From positions 1-19,110 of the forward strand of contig JBFNEZ010000061.1 in the NCBI GenBank assembly GCA_040797825.1: a stretch of 19,110 nt of DNA. The letters run 5' to 3'. Source of the DNA: Geosporobacter sp040797825 (GTDB lineage: Bacteria > Bacillota > Clostridia > Peptostreptococcales > Thermotaleaceae). Positions 1-6,246 of the stretch are shown here, piece by piece. Below the pieces are notes generated by a model, which searched no databases, was not told the origin of the DNA, and saw only the letters and a list, made by a program, of their open reading frames with translations. The first letter of the stretch is position 1. Every line of letters begins with the position of its first letter. The translations under genes were made by a program, and so were the position numbers.

Positions 1-111
1 ACTAAGGAGTTAGAAGATTTTATTACTACTAAGTTAAAAAAAATAAAAGGCGTTCACAAAACGAATACAATTATCACACTTTCAACTATAAAAGAAGAAC
101 TGAATCCATAG
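1..111 (+). CDS. Lrp/AsnC-family transcriptional regulator, C-terminal end (partial)
   Basis: An open frame enters from the left edge and stops at TAG 109-111, leaving 36 residues. They contain the pattern KKIKGVHKTNT followed by TLSTIKE, typical of the end of the RAM (ligand-binding) domain of Lrp/AsnC regulators, where a conserved 'v.GV..t.t.i.l...k' run precedes a short tail. The DNA-binding half lies outside the window. The stop is 11 bases before the start of a LysE-type exporter on the same strand, so the two are probably cotranscribed. Lrp-type regulators commonly control amino-acid exporters, so regulation of the exporter by this protein is a reasonable inference. The family call rests on only 36 residues. 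Confidence 0.72.
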   Translation, partial: TKELEDFITTKLKKIKGVHKTNTIITLSTIKEELNP

Positions 112-122
112 GAGGAGATAAA

Positions 123-716
123 ATGATTTTTGTACAAGGGCTTTTATTGGGATTGACACTTCAATTATCGGTAGGACCTGTATTTTTTGCTGTATTGCAT
201 AAATCAATTAATCAAGGTTTCTTAGAAGCCTTTAAAATGACTATAGCTGTTACTTTAGTGGATGCTTTCTATATTTGCATTTCATTCACCACAATATCCG
301 CCTTGCTTAAGATTCAGTTTTTTCATAGATTGATGAATATCGGAGGGATGGCCATACTCATCTATTTTGGATGGACATATATTAAAAATGCTAATAAAAA
401 CATTGATAAATCTATAGATACACCTATAGAAAATAGTTTTATGTATGGTTTAAAGTTAACGGCTGTCAATCCTCTAACAGTTATTTTTTGGTCAGGGACC
501 CTTGGTTCACTTATTGCTGGAAGTAGGCTCTTAGGAGTGAATGAAATTACTGTTTATGCTTTAGGTTGTTTAACGGCAACCCTGCTTTTTTTAGGGATAG
601 TCAGCTTCTTGGGTAAGTACATTAGACCCTTTATTAATGCAAGAGTGATGAAATTCTTAGATTATGGTGTAGGGATTATTCTAATTGGTTTTGGAATTCG
701 ATTATTTTATAGATAA
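123..716 (+). CDS. LysE/RhtB-family amino-acid exporter
   Basis: The 197-residue protein has the usual length and about six hydrophobic segments of the LysE/RhtB superfamily, so it should sit in the cytoplasmic membrane and export amino acids or related metabolites by secondary transport. The N-terminal block has the family pattern, with G-LLLG-L near residues 6-11, the SVGP motif at 16-19 (SPGP in many relatives), an SINQGF block and an acidic residue in the second helix (VTLVDA). NPLTVIFW matches the later conserved NPK/NP motif. Start ATG 123 follows AGGAGGAGAT with good spacing. It lies just behind the Lrp/AsnC-type gene and is probably its target. Substrate is unknown. No clear terminator is visible after the stop. 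Confidence 0.85.
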   Translation: MIFVQGLLLGLTLQLSVGPVFFAVLHKSINQGFLEAFKMTIAVTLVDAFYICISFTTISALLKIQFFHRLMNIGGMAILIYFGWTYIKNANKNIDKSIDTPIENSFMYGLKLTAVNPLTVIFWSGTLGSLIAGSRLLGVNEITVYALGCLTATLLFLGIVSFLGKYIRPFINARVMKFLDYGVGIILIGFGIRLFYR

Positions 717-756
717 TATTGTAAAATATCTGCAGAATAGGAAAATAGAGATATGC

Positions 757-785
757 TTGACAAAGAGAATTTGAAACTATAATAT
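757..785 (+). promoter_or_regulatory. Sigma-A promoter of the DUF1638-corrinoid-GntR unit
   Basis: TTGACA at 757-762 and TAATAT at 780-785 are separated by 17 bases, close to the ideal vegetative promoter. It lies about 110 bases upstream of the preferred start of the next gene and just upstream of GTATATAC at 809-816. That places the palindrome about 24 bases past the -10 box, where a bound repressor would block early transcription. Confidence 0.8.
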
Positions 786-808
786 AATAACATAAACGGT
801 ATATTTCT

Positions 809-816
809 GTATATAC
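809..816. promoter_or_regulatory. Candidate HutC/GntR operator GTATATAC (unit A)
   Basis: GTATATAC is a perfect palindrome and fits the GT-N-TA-N-AC core described for HutC-subfamily GntR regulators. It sits downstream of the sigma-A promoter at 757-785. A partial match, GTATATTT, lies just upstream at 799-806, and a 7-of-8 match, TTATATAC, lies at 855-862 before the first gene. The same octamer occurs twice in front of the gene at 3206 and, by eye, nowhere else in the window. The GntR gene at 2289 is the obvious candidate to bind it. Confidence 0.62.
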
Positions 817-854
817 TAGATATAAATAGCTAATTTTCATTATTAGTATTGAAC

Positions 855-862
855 TTATATAC
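855..862. promoter_or_regulatory. Weaker second operator-like site TTATATAC
   Basis: This site differs from GTATATAC in one base and lies in the leader of unit A, 46 bases from the perfect copy. It is listed as a possible auxiliary GntR site. In AT-rich DNA a one-mismatch match is weak evidence on its own. Confidence 0.25.
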
Positions 863-893
863 ATCATTATAAATTGTATTGAGGATGATGCAC

Positions 894-1574
894 ATGAATA
901 CGGTAGTAATTGCCTGTCAAACACTGGGTGAAGAATTAAAATTGGCAATGGCAGAGACAAATTGTGAATATCGGGTTATTTGGATAGGATCGGAATATCA
1001 TGTATATCCGGAAATGTTAAGGAAGAGGCTGCAAGAGGAAATCGATAGACTAAATAATGTTGAAAATATATTGTTTGCCTATGGTTGCTGCGGGAATGGA
1101 CTTCTTGACTTACATGCTACAACTGCGAACTTAATCATCCCTAAAACCGATGATTGCATATCTATTCTTTTAAGTAAGCCTGGAGAAAGTTTTCAGAGGA
1201 AGAAAAAAACATACTTCCTAACAAAGGGGTGGCTCGATAGTTCGAGGGGGTTGTTGAATGAATATAAACATACCCTCAAGTGTTATGGAGAAATGCGAAC
1301 GAAAAAAGTATTTGAATTGATGCTGAAAAATTATCAGTACCTGATGTTAATTGATACAAAAGCATATGATCTGGAAGAGTATAAAGGGAAAGCGCTGGAG
1401 TTGGTAAAGGTATTTAATCTTGAGCTTCAGACAACAAAGGGCAGTTTATGGTTTATTAAAAAACTATTAACTGGACCCTATGATCATGATTTCTGTATGA
1501 TTCCAAAAGGAGAAAAAGTTCAAATCAGTCATTTTGGATATAACTATACAAATTCGTCTCCTCATGTAATATAA
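894..1574 (+). CDS. DUF1638-domain protein, C1/corrinoid context
   Basis: The 226-residue protein matches the DUF1638 pattern. It begins VVIACQTLGEEL, has the paired-cysteine motif YGCCGNG at about 63-69, then IIPKTDDCIS (79-90) and TYFLTKGW (106-113). Cys8, Cys65, Cys66 and Cys88, with nearby His74 and Asp residues, look like a metal or cofactor site; that reading is inferred from the pattern. DUF1638 proteins have no established biochemical role but recur beside corrinoid methyltransferase genes. Here the next gene, about 40 bases on, is a corrinoid protein, so a role in methyl transfer or corrinoid handling is likely. Start ATG 894 is preferred because GAGG at 881-884 precedes it. In-frame upstream starts (TTG 879, ATG 885 and 888) overlap that ribosome binding site. 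Confidence 0.8.
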   Translation: MNTVVIACQTLGEELKLAMAETNCEYRVIWIGSEYHVYPEMLRKRLQEEIDRLNNVENILFAYGCCGNGLLDLHATTANLIIPKTDDCISILLSKPGESFQRKKKTYFLTKGWLDSSRGLLNEYKHTLKCYGEMRTKKVFELMLKNYQYLMLIDTKAYDLEEYKGKALELVKVFNLELQTTKGSLWFIKKLLTGPYDHDFCMIPKGEKVQISHFGYNYTNSSPHVI

Positions 1575-1615
1575 TAAAAGCAATATAGAATATGAAGAAT
1601 GTGATGGAGGATAAC

Positions 1616-2296
1616 ATGAAAGATCAAGGGGAAATAAGGGAGTTATTGATTCAATACATAGAACAGCTAGATGAGGACAATGTTATTCAGTTAGCAGAGA
1701 AGGCTCTCGATGAAGATATAGAGCCTCTACGACTATTAGAAATAATTAACGAGGGAATGAGTAGAGTCGGTAAATTGTATGAAAGAAAAGATTATTACAT
1801 CGCAGATCTCATTATGGCAGGACTAATTTTTAAGGAAGTGTTAGCTTTAAATAAAATGACTGCTTTTTTTCAAGGAAACCGAGATAGAAAAATCGGTAAA
1901 ATTTTATTAGGTACTGTAAAAGGAGATATACATGATATAGGAAAAGATATTTTTAAAAGCATGTTAGAGGCCAGTGGTTTTCAGGTGATAGATTTAGGAG
2001 TAGATGTACCAAAAGAATATTTCGTAAAAAGATTTATGGAAGAAAAACCTGATATAGTTGGATTGAGTGGAGCACTTACATACACAGTGGAATCTATGAA
2101 GGATGTAGTAAATGCATTTTCAGAAGCAGGTATAAGAGAACAGGTTAAGATAATCATCGGTGCCCATCATTTGACAAAAGAAATTTGTACATATATTGGA
2201 GCCAATGGCTTTGCAAATGATGTTTCTGTTGGAATAAAAGTATGTCTAGGGTGGATGGATGAGCAGCGTGGACAAGGAGTAATAGAGCATGAATAA
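1616..2296 (+). CDS. Corrinoid (cobalamin-binding) methyl-carrier protein, copy 1
   Basis: This 226-residue MtbC/MtgC-type protein should shuttle a methyl group on cobalamin between two methyltransferases in the cytoplasm. Residues about 5-85 form the helical methionine-synthase-like cap, and about 95-215 the Rossmann-like B12 domain. The base-off cobalamin motif is GDIHDIG with lower-ligand His106, followed by SGALT at 151-155, the equivalent of the usual S-LLT loop. The later loop is unusual: IIGAHHLT replaces the common GG-PVT, which the second copy retains as IIGGNPVT. Start ATG 1616 is preferred over ATG 1592 because GGAGG lies just before it. The end overlaps the GntR start by 8 bases, suggesting translational coupling. 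It resembles the protein at 4139 closely enough to be a paralog. Confidence 0.88.
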   Translation: MKDQGEIRELLIQYIEQLDEDNVIQLAEKALDEDIEPLRLLEIINEGMSRVGKLYERKDYYIADLIMAGLIFKEVLALNKMTAFFQGNRDRKIGKILLGTVKGDIHDIGKDIFKSMLEASGFQVIDLGVDVPKEYFVKRFMEEKPDIVGLSGALTYTVESMKDVVNAFSEAGIREQVKIIIGAHHLTKEICTYIGANGFANDVSVGIKVCLGWMDEQRGQGVIEHE

Positions 2297-2987
2297 TCCA
2301 GTATACATAAAAATTGTTGAAGACATACGCAATCGAATTAATAGAGGGCATTTAAAAGCTGACGATGACATTCCTTCAGAGACTGCACTTTGTAAAGAAT
2401 ATGAAACCAGTCGTATGACGGTTAGAAAAGGATTAACAATTTTATGCAATGAGGGATATATTTATTCTATTCCAGGAAAAGGATACTATGTAAAAAAGCC
2501 AGAATACAATAAATATACTATATATTATGACGAGATGAATAACTTAATTAATAATGTGGATAATACAAAACTTCTTGAAGTAGACATTATTTTGCCCCAT
2601 GAAGAATTGATTAACAGTATGCAAATTAATAAAAATAAAAAAGTCATTATGATCCGTAGAGTCTTTTATACCGACGGAGATCCCATTGCTTATGACATAA
2701 AGTATCTTATTTATCAGAAGGGAATGCCAATTGTTGAAAAGGAAATTAAGGAGGCTACATTTCCAGAAATGTTCTCTCAGAGTACACCTCTCTTTTCATT
2801 AAGAAAGGAATTGGTTATCTATGCAAAAACACCAGAAGAAAAAACAAAAAAATTGCTCAATATTTATGATGAACTAGCTCTTTTAGTTGTAGAGCAAAAA
2901 CTATACGATAGCAAAGATAAGCCTATGGGGTTAGGAATAACTTATTTTAGAGGAGATTATATTAAACTTAAGGGTGTTAGTCAATAG
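2289..2987 (+). CDS. GntR-family transcriptional regulator, HutC type (UTRA domain)
   Basis: The 232-residue protein has an N-terminal winged helix-turn-helix (about 1-68) with the GntR pattern: IVEDIRNRINRG, then IPSETALCKEY, then SRMTVRKGLTILCNEGYI, then IPGKGYYV. A UTRA ligand-binding domain follows (about 85-230), with the VIMIRRVFYTDGDPIAYD and AKTPEEKTKKLL blocks expected of the HutC subfamily. Such regulators usually repress transport or catabolic genes and are released by a pathway metabolite. ATG 2289 overlaps the stop of the upstream corrinoid gene, and AAGGAG lies inside that gene. It is the last gene of unit A, so it should control its own expression. GTATATAC sites in front of both this unit and unit B suggest it governs both. 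The effector is unknown. Confidence 0.9.
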   Translation: MNNPVYIKIVEDIRNRINRGHLKADDDIPSETALCKEYETSRMTVRKGLTILCNEGYIYSIPGKGYYVKKPEYNKYTIYYDEMNNLINNVDNTKLLEVDIILPHEELINSMQINKNKKVIMIRRVFYTDGDPIAYDIKYLIYQKGMPIVEKEIKEATFPEMFSQSTPLFSLRKELVIYAKTPEEKTKKLLNIYDELALLVVEQKLYDSKDKPMGLGITYFRGDYIKLKGVSQ

Positions 2988-3024
2988 TATGTATTAATAT
3001 ATAAAGTATCTAGTAAAAATGAAG

Positions 3025-3060
3025 CAGAGGGATATAAAGCGTTGAACCCTCTGTTTTTTT
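3025..3060 (+). terminator. Rho-independent terminator of unit A
   Basis: CAGAGGG (3025-3031) pairs with CCCTCTG (3047-3053) and is followed directly by seven T. It lies 38 bases after the GntR stop and upstream of the promoter at 3111, so it separates the two methyl-transfer units. Confidence 0.88.
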
Positions 3061-3110
3061 GTAGCCTAATAAATTAAGTGAAAAAAGATTGGAAAAGGGT
3101 GTCAGCGATG

Positions 3111-3138
3111 TTGACACTAAAGGTATATTTGATATAAT
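3111..3138 (+). promoter_or_regulatory. Sigma-A promoter of the methyltransferase unit B
   Basis: TTGACA (3111-3116) and TATAAT (3133-3138) are both perfect hexamers with a 16-base spacer. The spacer contains GGTATATTT, also present near the unit A promoter. Two GTATATAC palindromes follow immediately downstream. The first gene starts at 3206, about 60 bases after the likely transcription start. Confidence 0.82.
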
Positions 3139-3148
3139 AAAAGCATAA

Positions 3149-3176
3149 GTATATACAGTTTATTACTTGTATATAC
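3149..3176. promoter_or_regulatory. Paired HutC/GntR operators GTATATAC (unit B)
   Basis: Two perfect GTATATAC palindromes lie at 3149-3156 and 3169-3176, exactly 20 bases apart. That is close to two helical turns, so two dimers could bind on the same face. The first begins 11 bases after the -10 box, overlapping or just following the transcription start, the place for steric repression. The shared octamer with the unit A promoter argues for one regulon run by the GntR protein encoded at 2289. Confidence 0.68.
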
Positions 3177-3205
3177 ATGTGTATTTTATGAAAAGGGGGA
3201 TATAA

Positions 3206-4015
3206 ATGATTGTCATTGGTGAAAAAATCAACGGGACTATTCCTAGTGTCAAGAAAGCCATTGAAGCAAAAGATGAAGAGTTTATTCGGAATCTTGCCAT
3301 CAAACAAGTAGATGCAGGGGCTGATTATATTGATGTATGTGCTAGTACAGCACCTGAATTTGAGGTAGAAACCTTAAAATGGATGATGGATATTGTGCAG
3401 GAAGCAGTTGAGAAACCTATATGTATTGATAGTCCTAATGCAAGAACTATAGAAGCTGTTCTAAAATATGCAAAAAAACCAGGTGTTATTAACTCTGTTT
3501 CAGAAGAAGGGGATAAATGCGAAATTATCTATCCCTTAATTCAAGGCACTCAGTGGCAAGTTATTGGTTTAACCTGTGATAGTAGAGGTATTCCTTCTGA
3601 TGTAAAAACCCGTGTAGATATTACAAAGATACTTGTAGAAAAAGCCGAAAAGTACGACATTACACCAGATAGAATACATATAGATCCTTTGGTAATGGCC
3701 CTTTCAGCAGACAATACATCTTTAATGAATTTTGTTGAAACGACAAAAACTATTAAACAAATGTACCCAACCATTAAGGTGACTTCAGGGCTAAGCAATA
3801 TTTCTTTCAGTATGCCGCTGAGAAAGGTTGTGAACCAAGGGTTTTTAACTATTGCAGCCTTTGTAGGAATGGATTCCGCTATAATGGACCCCTGCAATCG
3901 AGATATGTTGGCTACACTTCTTGCAACTGAAGCTTTATTAGGTAGAGATAAGTACTGCAGAAAATATTCTACCGCCTACAGAAAAAATAAAATTGGGCCT
4001 ATAAAAGAAGCATAA
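3206..4015 (+). CDS. Methylcobamide:tetrahydrofolate methyltransferase (MtgA/MtvA/AcsE-like)
   Basis: The 269-residue pterin-binding TIM barrel belongs to the methyltetrahydrofolate:corrinoid methyltransferase family. It opens VIGEKINGT and carries the pterin-site residues in family order and at almost the numbering I recall for the Moorella enzyme: Asp75 (CIDSPN), Asn96 (VINSVS), Asp160 (HIDPLV) and Asn198 (GLSNISF). In acetogen demethylase systems this component (MT II) moves the methyl group from the corrinoid protein to tetrahydrofolate; AcsE itself runs the opposite way in the Wood-Ljungdahl pathway. Lack of acs/cooS neighbours, and the corrinoid plus UroD-fold genes that follow, favour the demethylase role. 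The start ATG follows AAAAGGGGGA. It is the first gene of unit B behind the GTATATAC-flanked promoter. Confidence 0.88.
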   Translation: MIVIGEKINGTIPSVKKAIEAKDEEFIRNLAIKQVDAGADYIDVCASTAPEFEVETLKWMMDIVQEAVEKPICIDSPNARTIEAVLKYAKKPGVINSVSEEGDKCEIIYPLIQGTQWQVIGLTCDSRGIPSDVKTRVDITKILVEKAEKYDITPDRIHIDPLVMALSADNTSLMNFVETTKTIKQMYPTIKVTSGLSNISFSMPLRKVVNQGFLTIAAFVGMDSAIMDPCNRDMLATLLATEALLGRDKYCRKYSTAYRKNKIGPIKEA

Positions 4016-4035
4016 AATCTATTATTCGACCTATT

Positions 4036-4051
4036 TGGAAAACGTTTTACA
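4036..4051. promoter_or_regulatory. cre-like palindrome (candidate CcpA site)
   Basis: TGGAAAACGTTTTACA contains the perfect core AAAACGTTTT (4039-4048) and resembles the clostridial CcpA element with its GAAAA-N-GTTTT centre. It lies between the pterin methyltransferase gene and the corrinoid gene. It could impose carbon-source control by road-block or act on an internal promoter; I could not identify such a promoter with confidence. A LacI-type regulator could also use such a CG-centred palindrome. Confidence 0.35.
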
Positions 4052-4138
4052 TGACATAAGGATATTCTGATTAAGTTGGAAGAGCAGACAAATAGTACAA
4101 TGATAAAGTGTACTTACTTTTATTGAGGAGGAATAGAG

Positions 4139-4777
4139 ATGTTAGATTTAAATGTATTGACGCAAGCCGTAGGAGATTTGGATGAAGGGGCAGTATTAGA
4201 TATGTTAAATGATTTTGTAGCTACAAATCCAGCAGAAGAAGAGGCACAAAAAGTTGTAAATGCTTGTCAACAAGGCATGGCAGTAGTAGGGGATCTATTT
4301 GATAAGGGTGAATATTTTGTTGGAGATTTGATTTTTGCAGGGGAATTGCTCTCCAGTGCCATAGAAGTACTAAAGCCTGTTATTGGAAGTGGAAATACAG
4401 TAAAGTTGGGTACTATTGTACTAGGTACTGTAGAAGGAGATTTGCATGATATAGGTAAAAATATCTTCAAAAGTATGTCAGAAGCAGCTGGCTTTGAGGT
4501 ATATGATTTAGGTATTGATATTTCTGCTAGTACTTTTGTAGAAAAGATAAAAGAAGTAAAGCCCCAGATAGTAGGTATGAGTGGTGTTTTGACTTTAGCC
4601 CTAGATGCTATGAAGGTTACAGTAGATGCATTAAAGGATGCAGGACTTAGAGATGACATGAAAATTATTATCGGTGGAAATCCTGTGACAAAGGAAGCTT
4701 GTGCGCAAATTGGAGCGGATGCATTTACAACCAATGCTGCAGAAGGGGTAAAAATTTGTCAAGGGTGGGTGCGTTAA
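4139..4777 (+). CDS. Corrinoid (cobalamin-binding) methyl-carrier protein, copy 2
   Basis: This 212-residue corrinoid protein has a helical cap (about 1-85) and a B12-binding Rossmann domain (about 90-212). The cobalamin lower ligand is His103 in GDLHDIG; SGVLT (149-152 region) and IIGGNPVT (177-184) form the other cofactor loops, and IGADAFTTNA follows as in MtbC, MtgC and MtvC proteins. It should carry the methyl group between the UroD-fold protein downstream and the pterin enzyme upstream. GAGGAGG precedes the ATG. The stop is 1 base before the next start, so the two are almost certainly made together. Compared with copy 1 at 1616 it shares the SG-LT variant and the end pattern G-K-C-GW, but has the regular GGNP loop. 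Confidence 0.9.
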   Translation: MLDLNVLTQAVGDLDEGAVLDMLNDFVATNPAEEEAQKVVNACQQGMAVVGDLFDKGEYFVGDLIFAGELLSSAIEVLKPVIGSGNTVKLGTIVLGTVEGDLHDIGKNIFKSMSEAAGFEVYDLGIDISASTFVEKIKEVKPQIVGMSGVLTLALDAMKVTVDALKDAGLRDDMKIIIGGNPVTKEACAQIGADAFTTNAAEGVKICQGWVR

Positions 4778-4778
4778 T

Positions 4779-5939
4779 ATGACTGATGTAAAAGGATTAC
4801 AACAGGAAAGAAATCAACTTTTTAAAGATTTAATTGATGGTAATGTTCCAAAACGAGTACCGGTTAGCGTAAATTTGACCCTAGAGTTTGCAATCCAATA
4901 CGCAGGTAAGGATTTGGCAGAAGCTCAGTGGGATACCTCAATGCTCGAGGAAATATTTGAAAAGGTATATCAGGATTTTCCTAGTGATACGAATCCTTTG
5001 GGTATTTCATTGAGGAATCCACTGCATTATAAACTGTTAGGAGCTAGAAATTTCATCATGAGTTCTAGTGGCGTTATGCAGCATCCAGAAATTCATGGAC
5101 TAGAGGCTAATGAATATGATGAGTTTATTGCATCCCCATATAATTGTATCATGGAAAAAATACTACCTAGAATCTATACGGAGTTGGATACCAATCCTGT
5201 TCAAAGATCGATCGTAATGGCCAAAGCTTTTAAAGCTTTTTATGATGAAACAGCAAGCTTTGGTGCTTTAGTAGCAAAATTGAGCGATAAATATGGGTAT
5301 CCTATTGTAGGGGGATCTGATGGGTTTTGCGAAGCTCCTTTTGATTTTATTGCGGATCAATTAAGAGGTTTTAAGAATATTACCGGAGATATAAGAAGAT
5401 ATCCTGATAAGGTATTAGCAGCTTGTGAAGTCGTTACACCTCTGATGATAAAAACGGGTATGCCTCCTCATTCGCCATCAAAATATGGTGCTACTTTTAT
5501 TCCTCTTCACATGGCCCCTTATATTCGAGACAAAGATTTTGAAAAATTTTATTGGCCAAGCTTTAAAAAATTAGTAGATACTTTGGCAGAAGCAGGGCAA
5601 TCATGTTTCCTATTTGTTGAGCATGACTGGATGCGTTACATAGACTATTTATATGAGTTGCCAGAAAATACAAGAATGTGGTTTGAATACGGCGATCCAA
5701 AGTTAGTAAAAGAAAAATTGGGTAAAAAACATATTATTACAGGTTTTTATCCTCTTACTACATTAAAAACAGGCACAAAGCAAGCGTGTATTGATAAAGC
5801 AAAAGAATTAATTGATATCCTTGCACCAGGCGGCAAATACTTCTTTGATTTTGATAAAGCTGTGATTACTACTGATAGTGTTAACCTTGAGAATTTAAAA
5901 GCGGTTTTAGAATATGTAGTTGAAAATGCAAAATACTAG
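4779..5939 (+). CDS. UroD-fold corrinoid methyltransferase (MtaA-like; candidate O-demethylase MT I)
   Basis: The 386-residue protein belongs to the uroporphyrinogen decarboxylase/MtaA superfamily (TIM barrel). It is longer than typical HemE and lies directly behind a corrinoid gene, so haem synthesis is unlikely. In acetogens, UroD-fold proteins serve as the substrate-specific methyltransferase of aryl O-demethylases, passing the methyl group to Co(I) corrinoid. The C-terminal half has FVEHDW, WFEYGD and KKHIITGFYPL blocks. Glu281, Glu296 and His318 are spaced E-X14-E-X21-H, nearly the E-X14-E-X20-H zinc motif I recall for Acetobacterium MT I proteins, so zinc activation of the methyl donor is inferred. 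The actual donor (phenyl methyl ether, other ether, thioether or amine) cannot be read from sequence. A role as MtaA toward coenzyme M is unlikely in a bacterium of this kind. Confidence 0.82.
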   Translation: MTDVKGLQQERNQLFKDLIDGNVPKRVPVSVNLTLEFAIQYAGKDLAEAQWDTSMLEEIFEKVYQDFPSDTNPLGISLRNPLHYKLLGARNFIMSSSGVMQHPEIHGLEANEYDEFIASPYNCIMEKILPRIYTELDTNPVQRSIVMAKAFKAFYDETASFGALVAKLSDKYGYPIVGGSDGFCEAPFDFIADQLRGFKNITGDIRRYPDKVLAACEVVTPLMIKTGMPPHSPSKYGATFIPLHMAPYIRDKDFEKFYWPSFKKLVDTLAEAGQSCFLFVEHDWMRYIDYLYELPENTRMWFEYGDPKLVKEKLGKKHIITGFYPLTTLKTGTKQACIDKAKELIDILAPGGKYFFDFDKAVITTDSVNLENLKAVLEYVVENAKY

Positions 5940-5953
5940 GAGGTGGTTGCTGT

Positions 5954-6097
5954 ATGAATACAAAGTATTATAAGACTTGGGAAGAGTACAAGACAGAACA
6001 TCCAGAAATAGATGAAAAACATGAAAAAGTTATGGCTCCTAAAATGCAAAGCTACGAAGAAATGATGTTTGCTTTTGTAATGATGTTGCTAATGTAA
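5954..6097 (+). CDS. Methionine-rich 47-residue protein closing the methyltransferase unit
   Basis: A short frame, ATG 5954 to TAA 6095-6097, begins seven bases after AGGAGGTGG, one of the best ribosome binding sites in the window. That site overlaps the TAG stop of the UroD-fold gene, so translation is probably coupled. The first 36 residues are polar and charged (MNTKYYKTWEEYKTEHPEID and on). The end, from about residue 37, is a short hydrophobic stretch full of methionine; 10 of 47 residues are Met. A long-stem terminator follows at 6119. I recognise no family. The position suggests a small accessory subunit, chaperone or membrane tether of the methyl-transfer complex, but that is inference from context only. 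Confidence 0.7.
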   Translation: MNTKYYKTWEEYKTEHPEIDEKHEKVMAPKMQSYEEMMFAFVMMLLM

Positions 6098-6118
6098 AAA
6101 AGAATTACTCACGTCAAG

Positions 6119-6174
6119 ATAGCAGTTATAATTTTGAGCGTTTTAAAAATTATAACTGCTATTTTAGTGTTTTT
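6119..6174 (+). terminator. Terminator of methyltransferase unit B
   Basis: A perfect 17-base inverted repeat (6119-6135 with 6146-6162, arm beginning ATAGCAGTTATAA) encloses a 10-base loop and is followed by TTTAGTGTTTTT. It starts 22 bases after the small protein's stop and closes unit B. Confidence 0.82.
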
Positions 6175-6246
6175 GCCTTGAAAAATTTCGAGATTTTTGT
6201 TCTAGAATCTTGCAAATCAAAATTGATTATTTTCATGGAAAGAGTA

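Noticed and set aside
717..893. Possible cobalamin riboswitch in the leader of unit A
   Set aside because: The leader after the promoter is about 100 AT-rich bases without a B12-box-like motif or the long structured fold required.
676..960. Minus-strand frame of 94 codons over the unit A promoter and DUF1638 start
   Set aside because: It spans a strong sigma-A promoter and the start of a known-family gene and has no ribosome binding site.
3550..3897. Minus-strand frame of 115 codons opposite the pterin methyltransferase gene
   Set aside because: It is fully covered by a gene with intact pterin-site residues; the antisense product is of random composition.
4267..4734. Long minus-strand frame (155 codons) opposite the second corrinoid gene
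   Set aside because: It is antisense to a clearly recognisable corrinoid protein, has no start signals and no family-like pattern.
4779..5939. Reading the UroD-fold gene as hemE (haem biosynthesis)
   Set aside because: It sits one base behind a corrinoid gene with a pterin methyltransferase upstream, is longer than HemE, and no haem genes are nearby.
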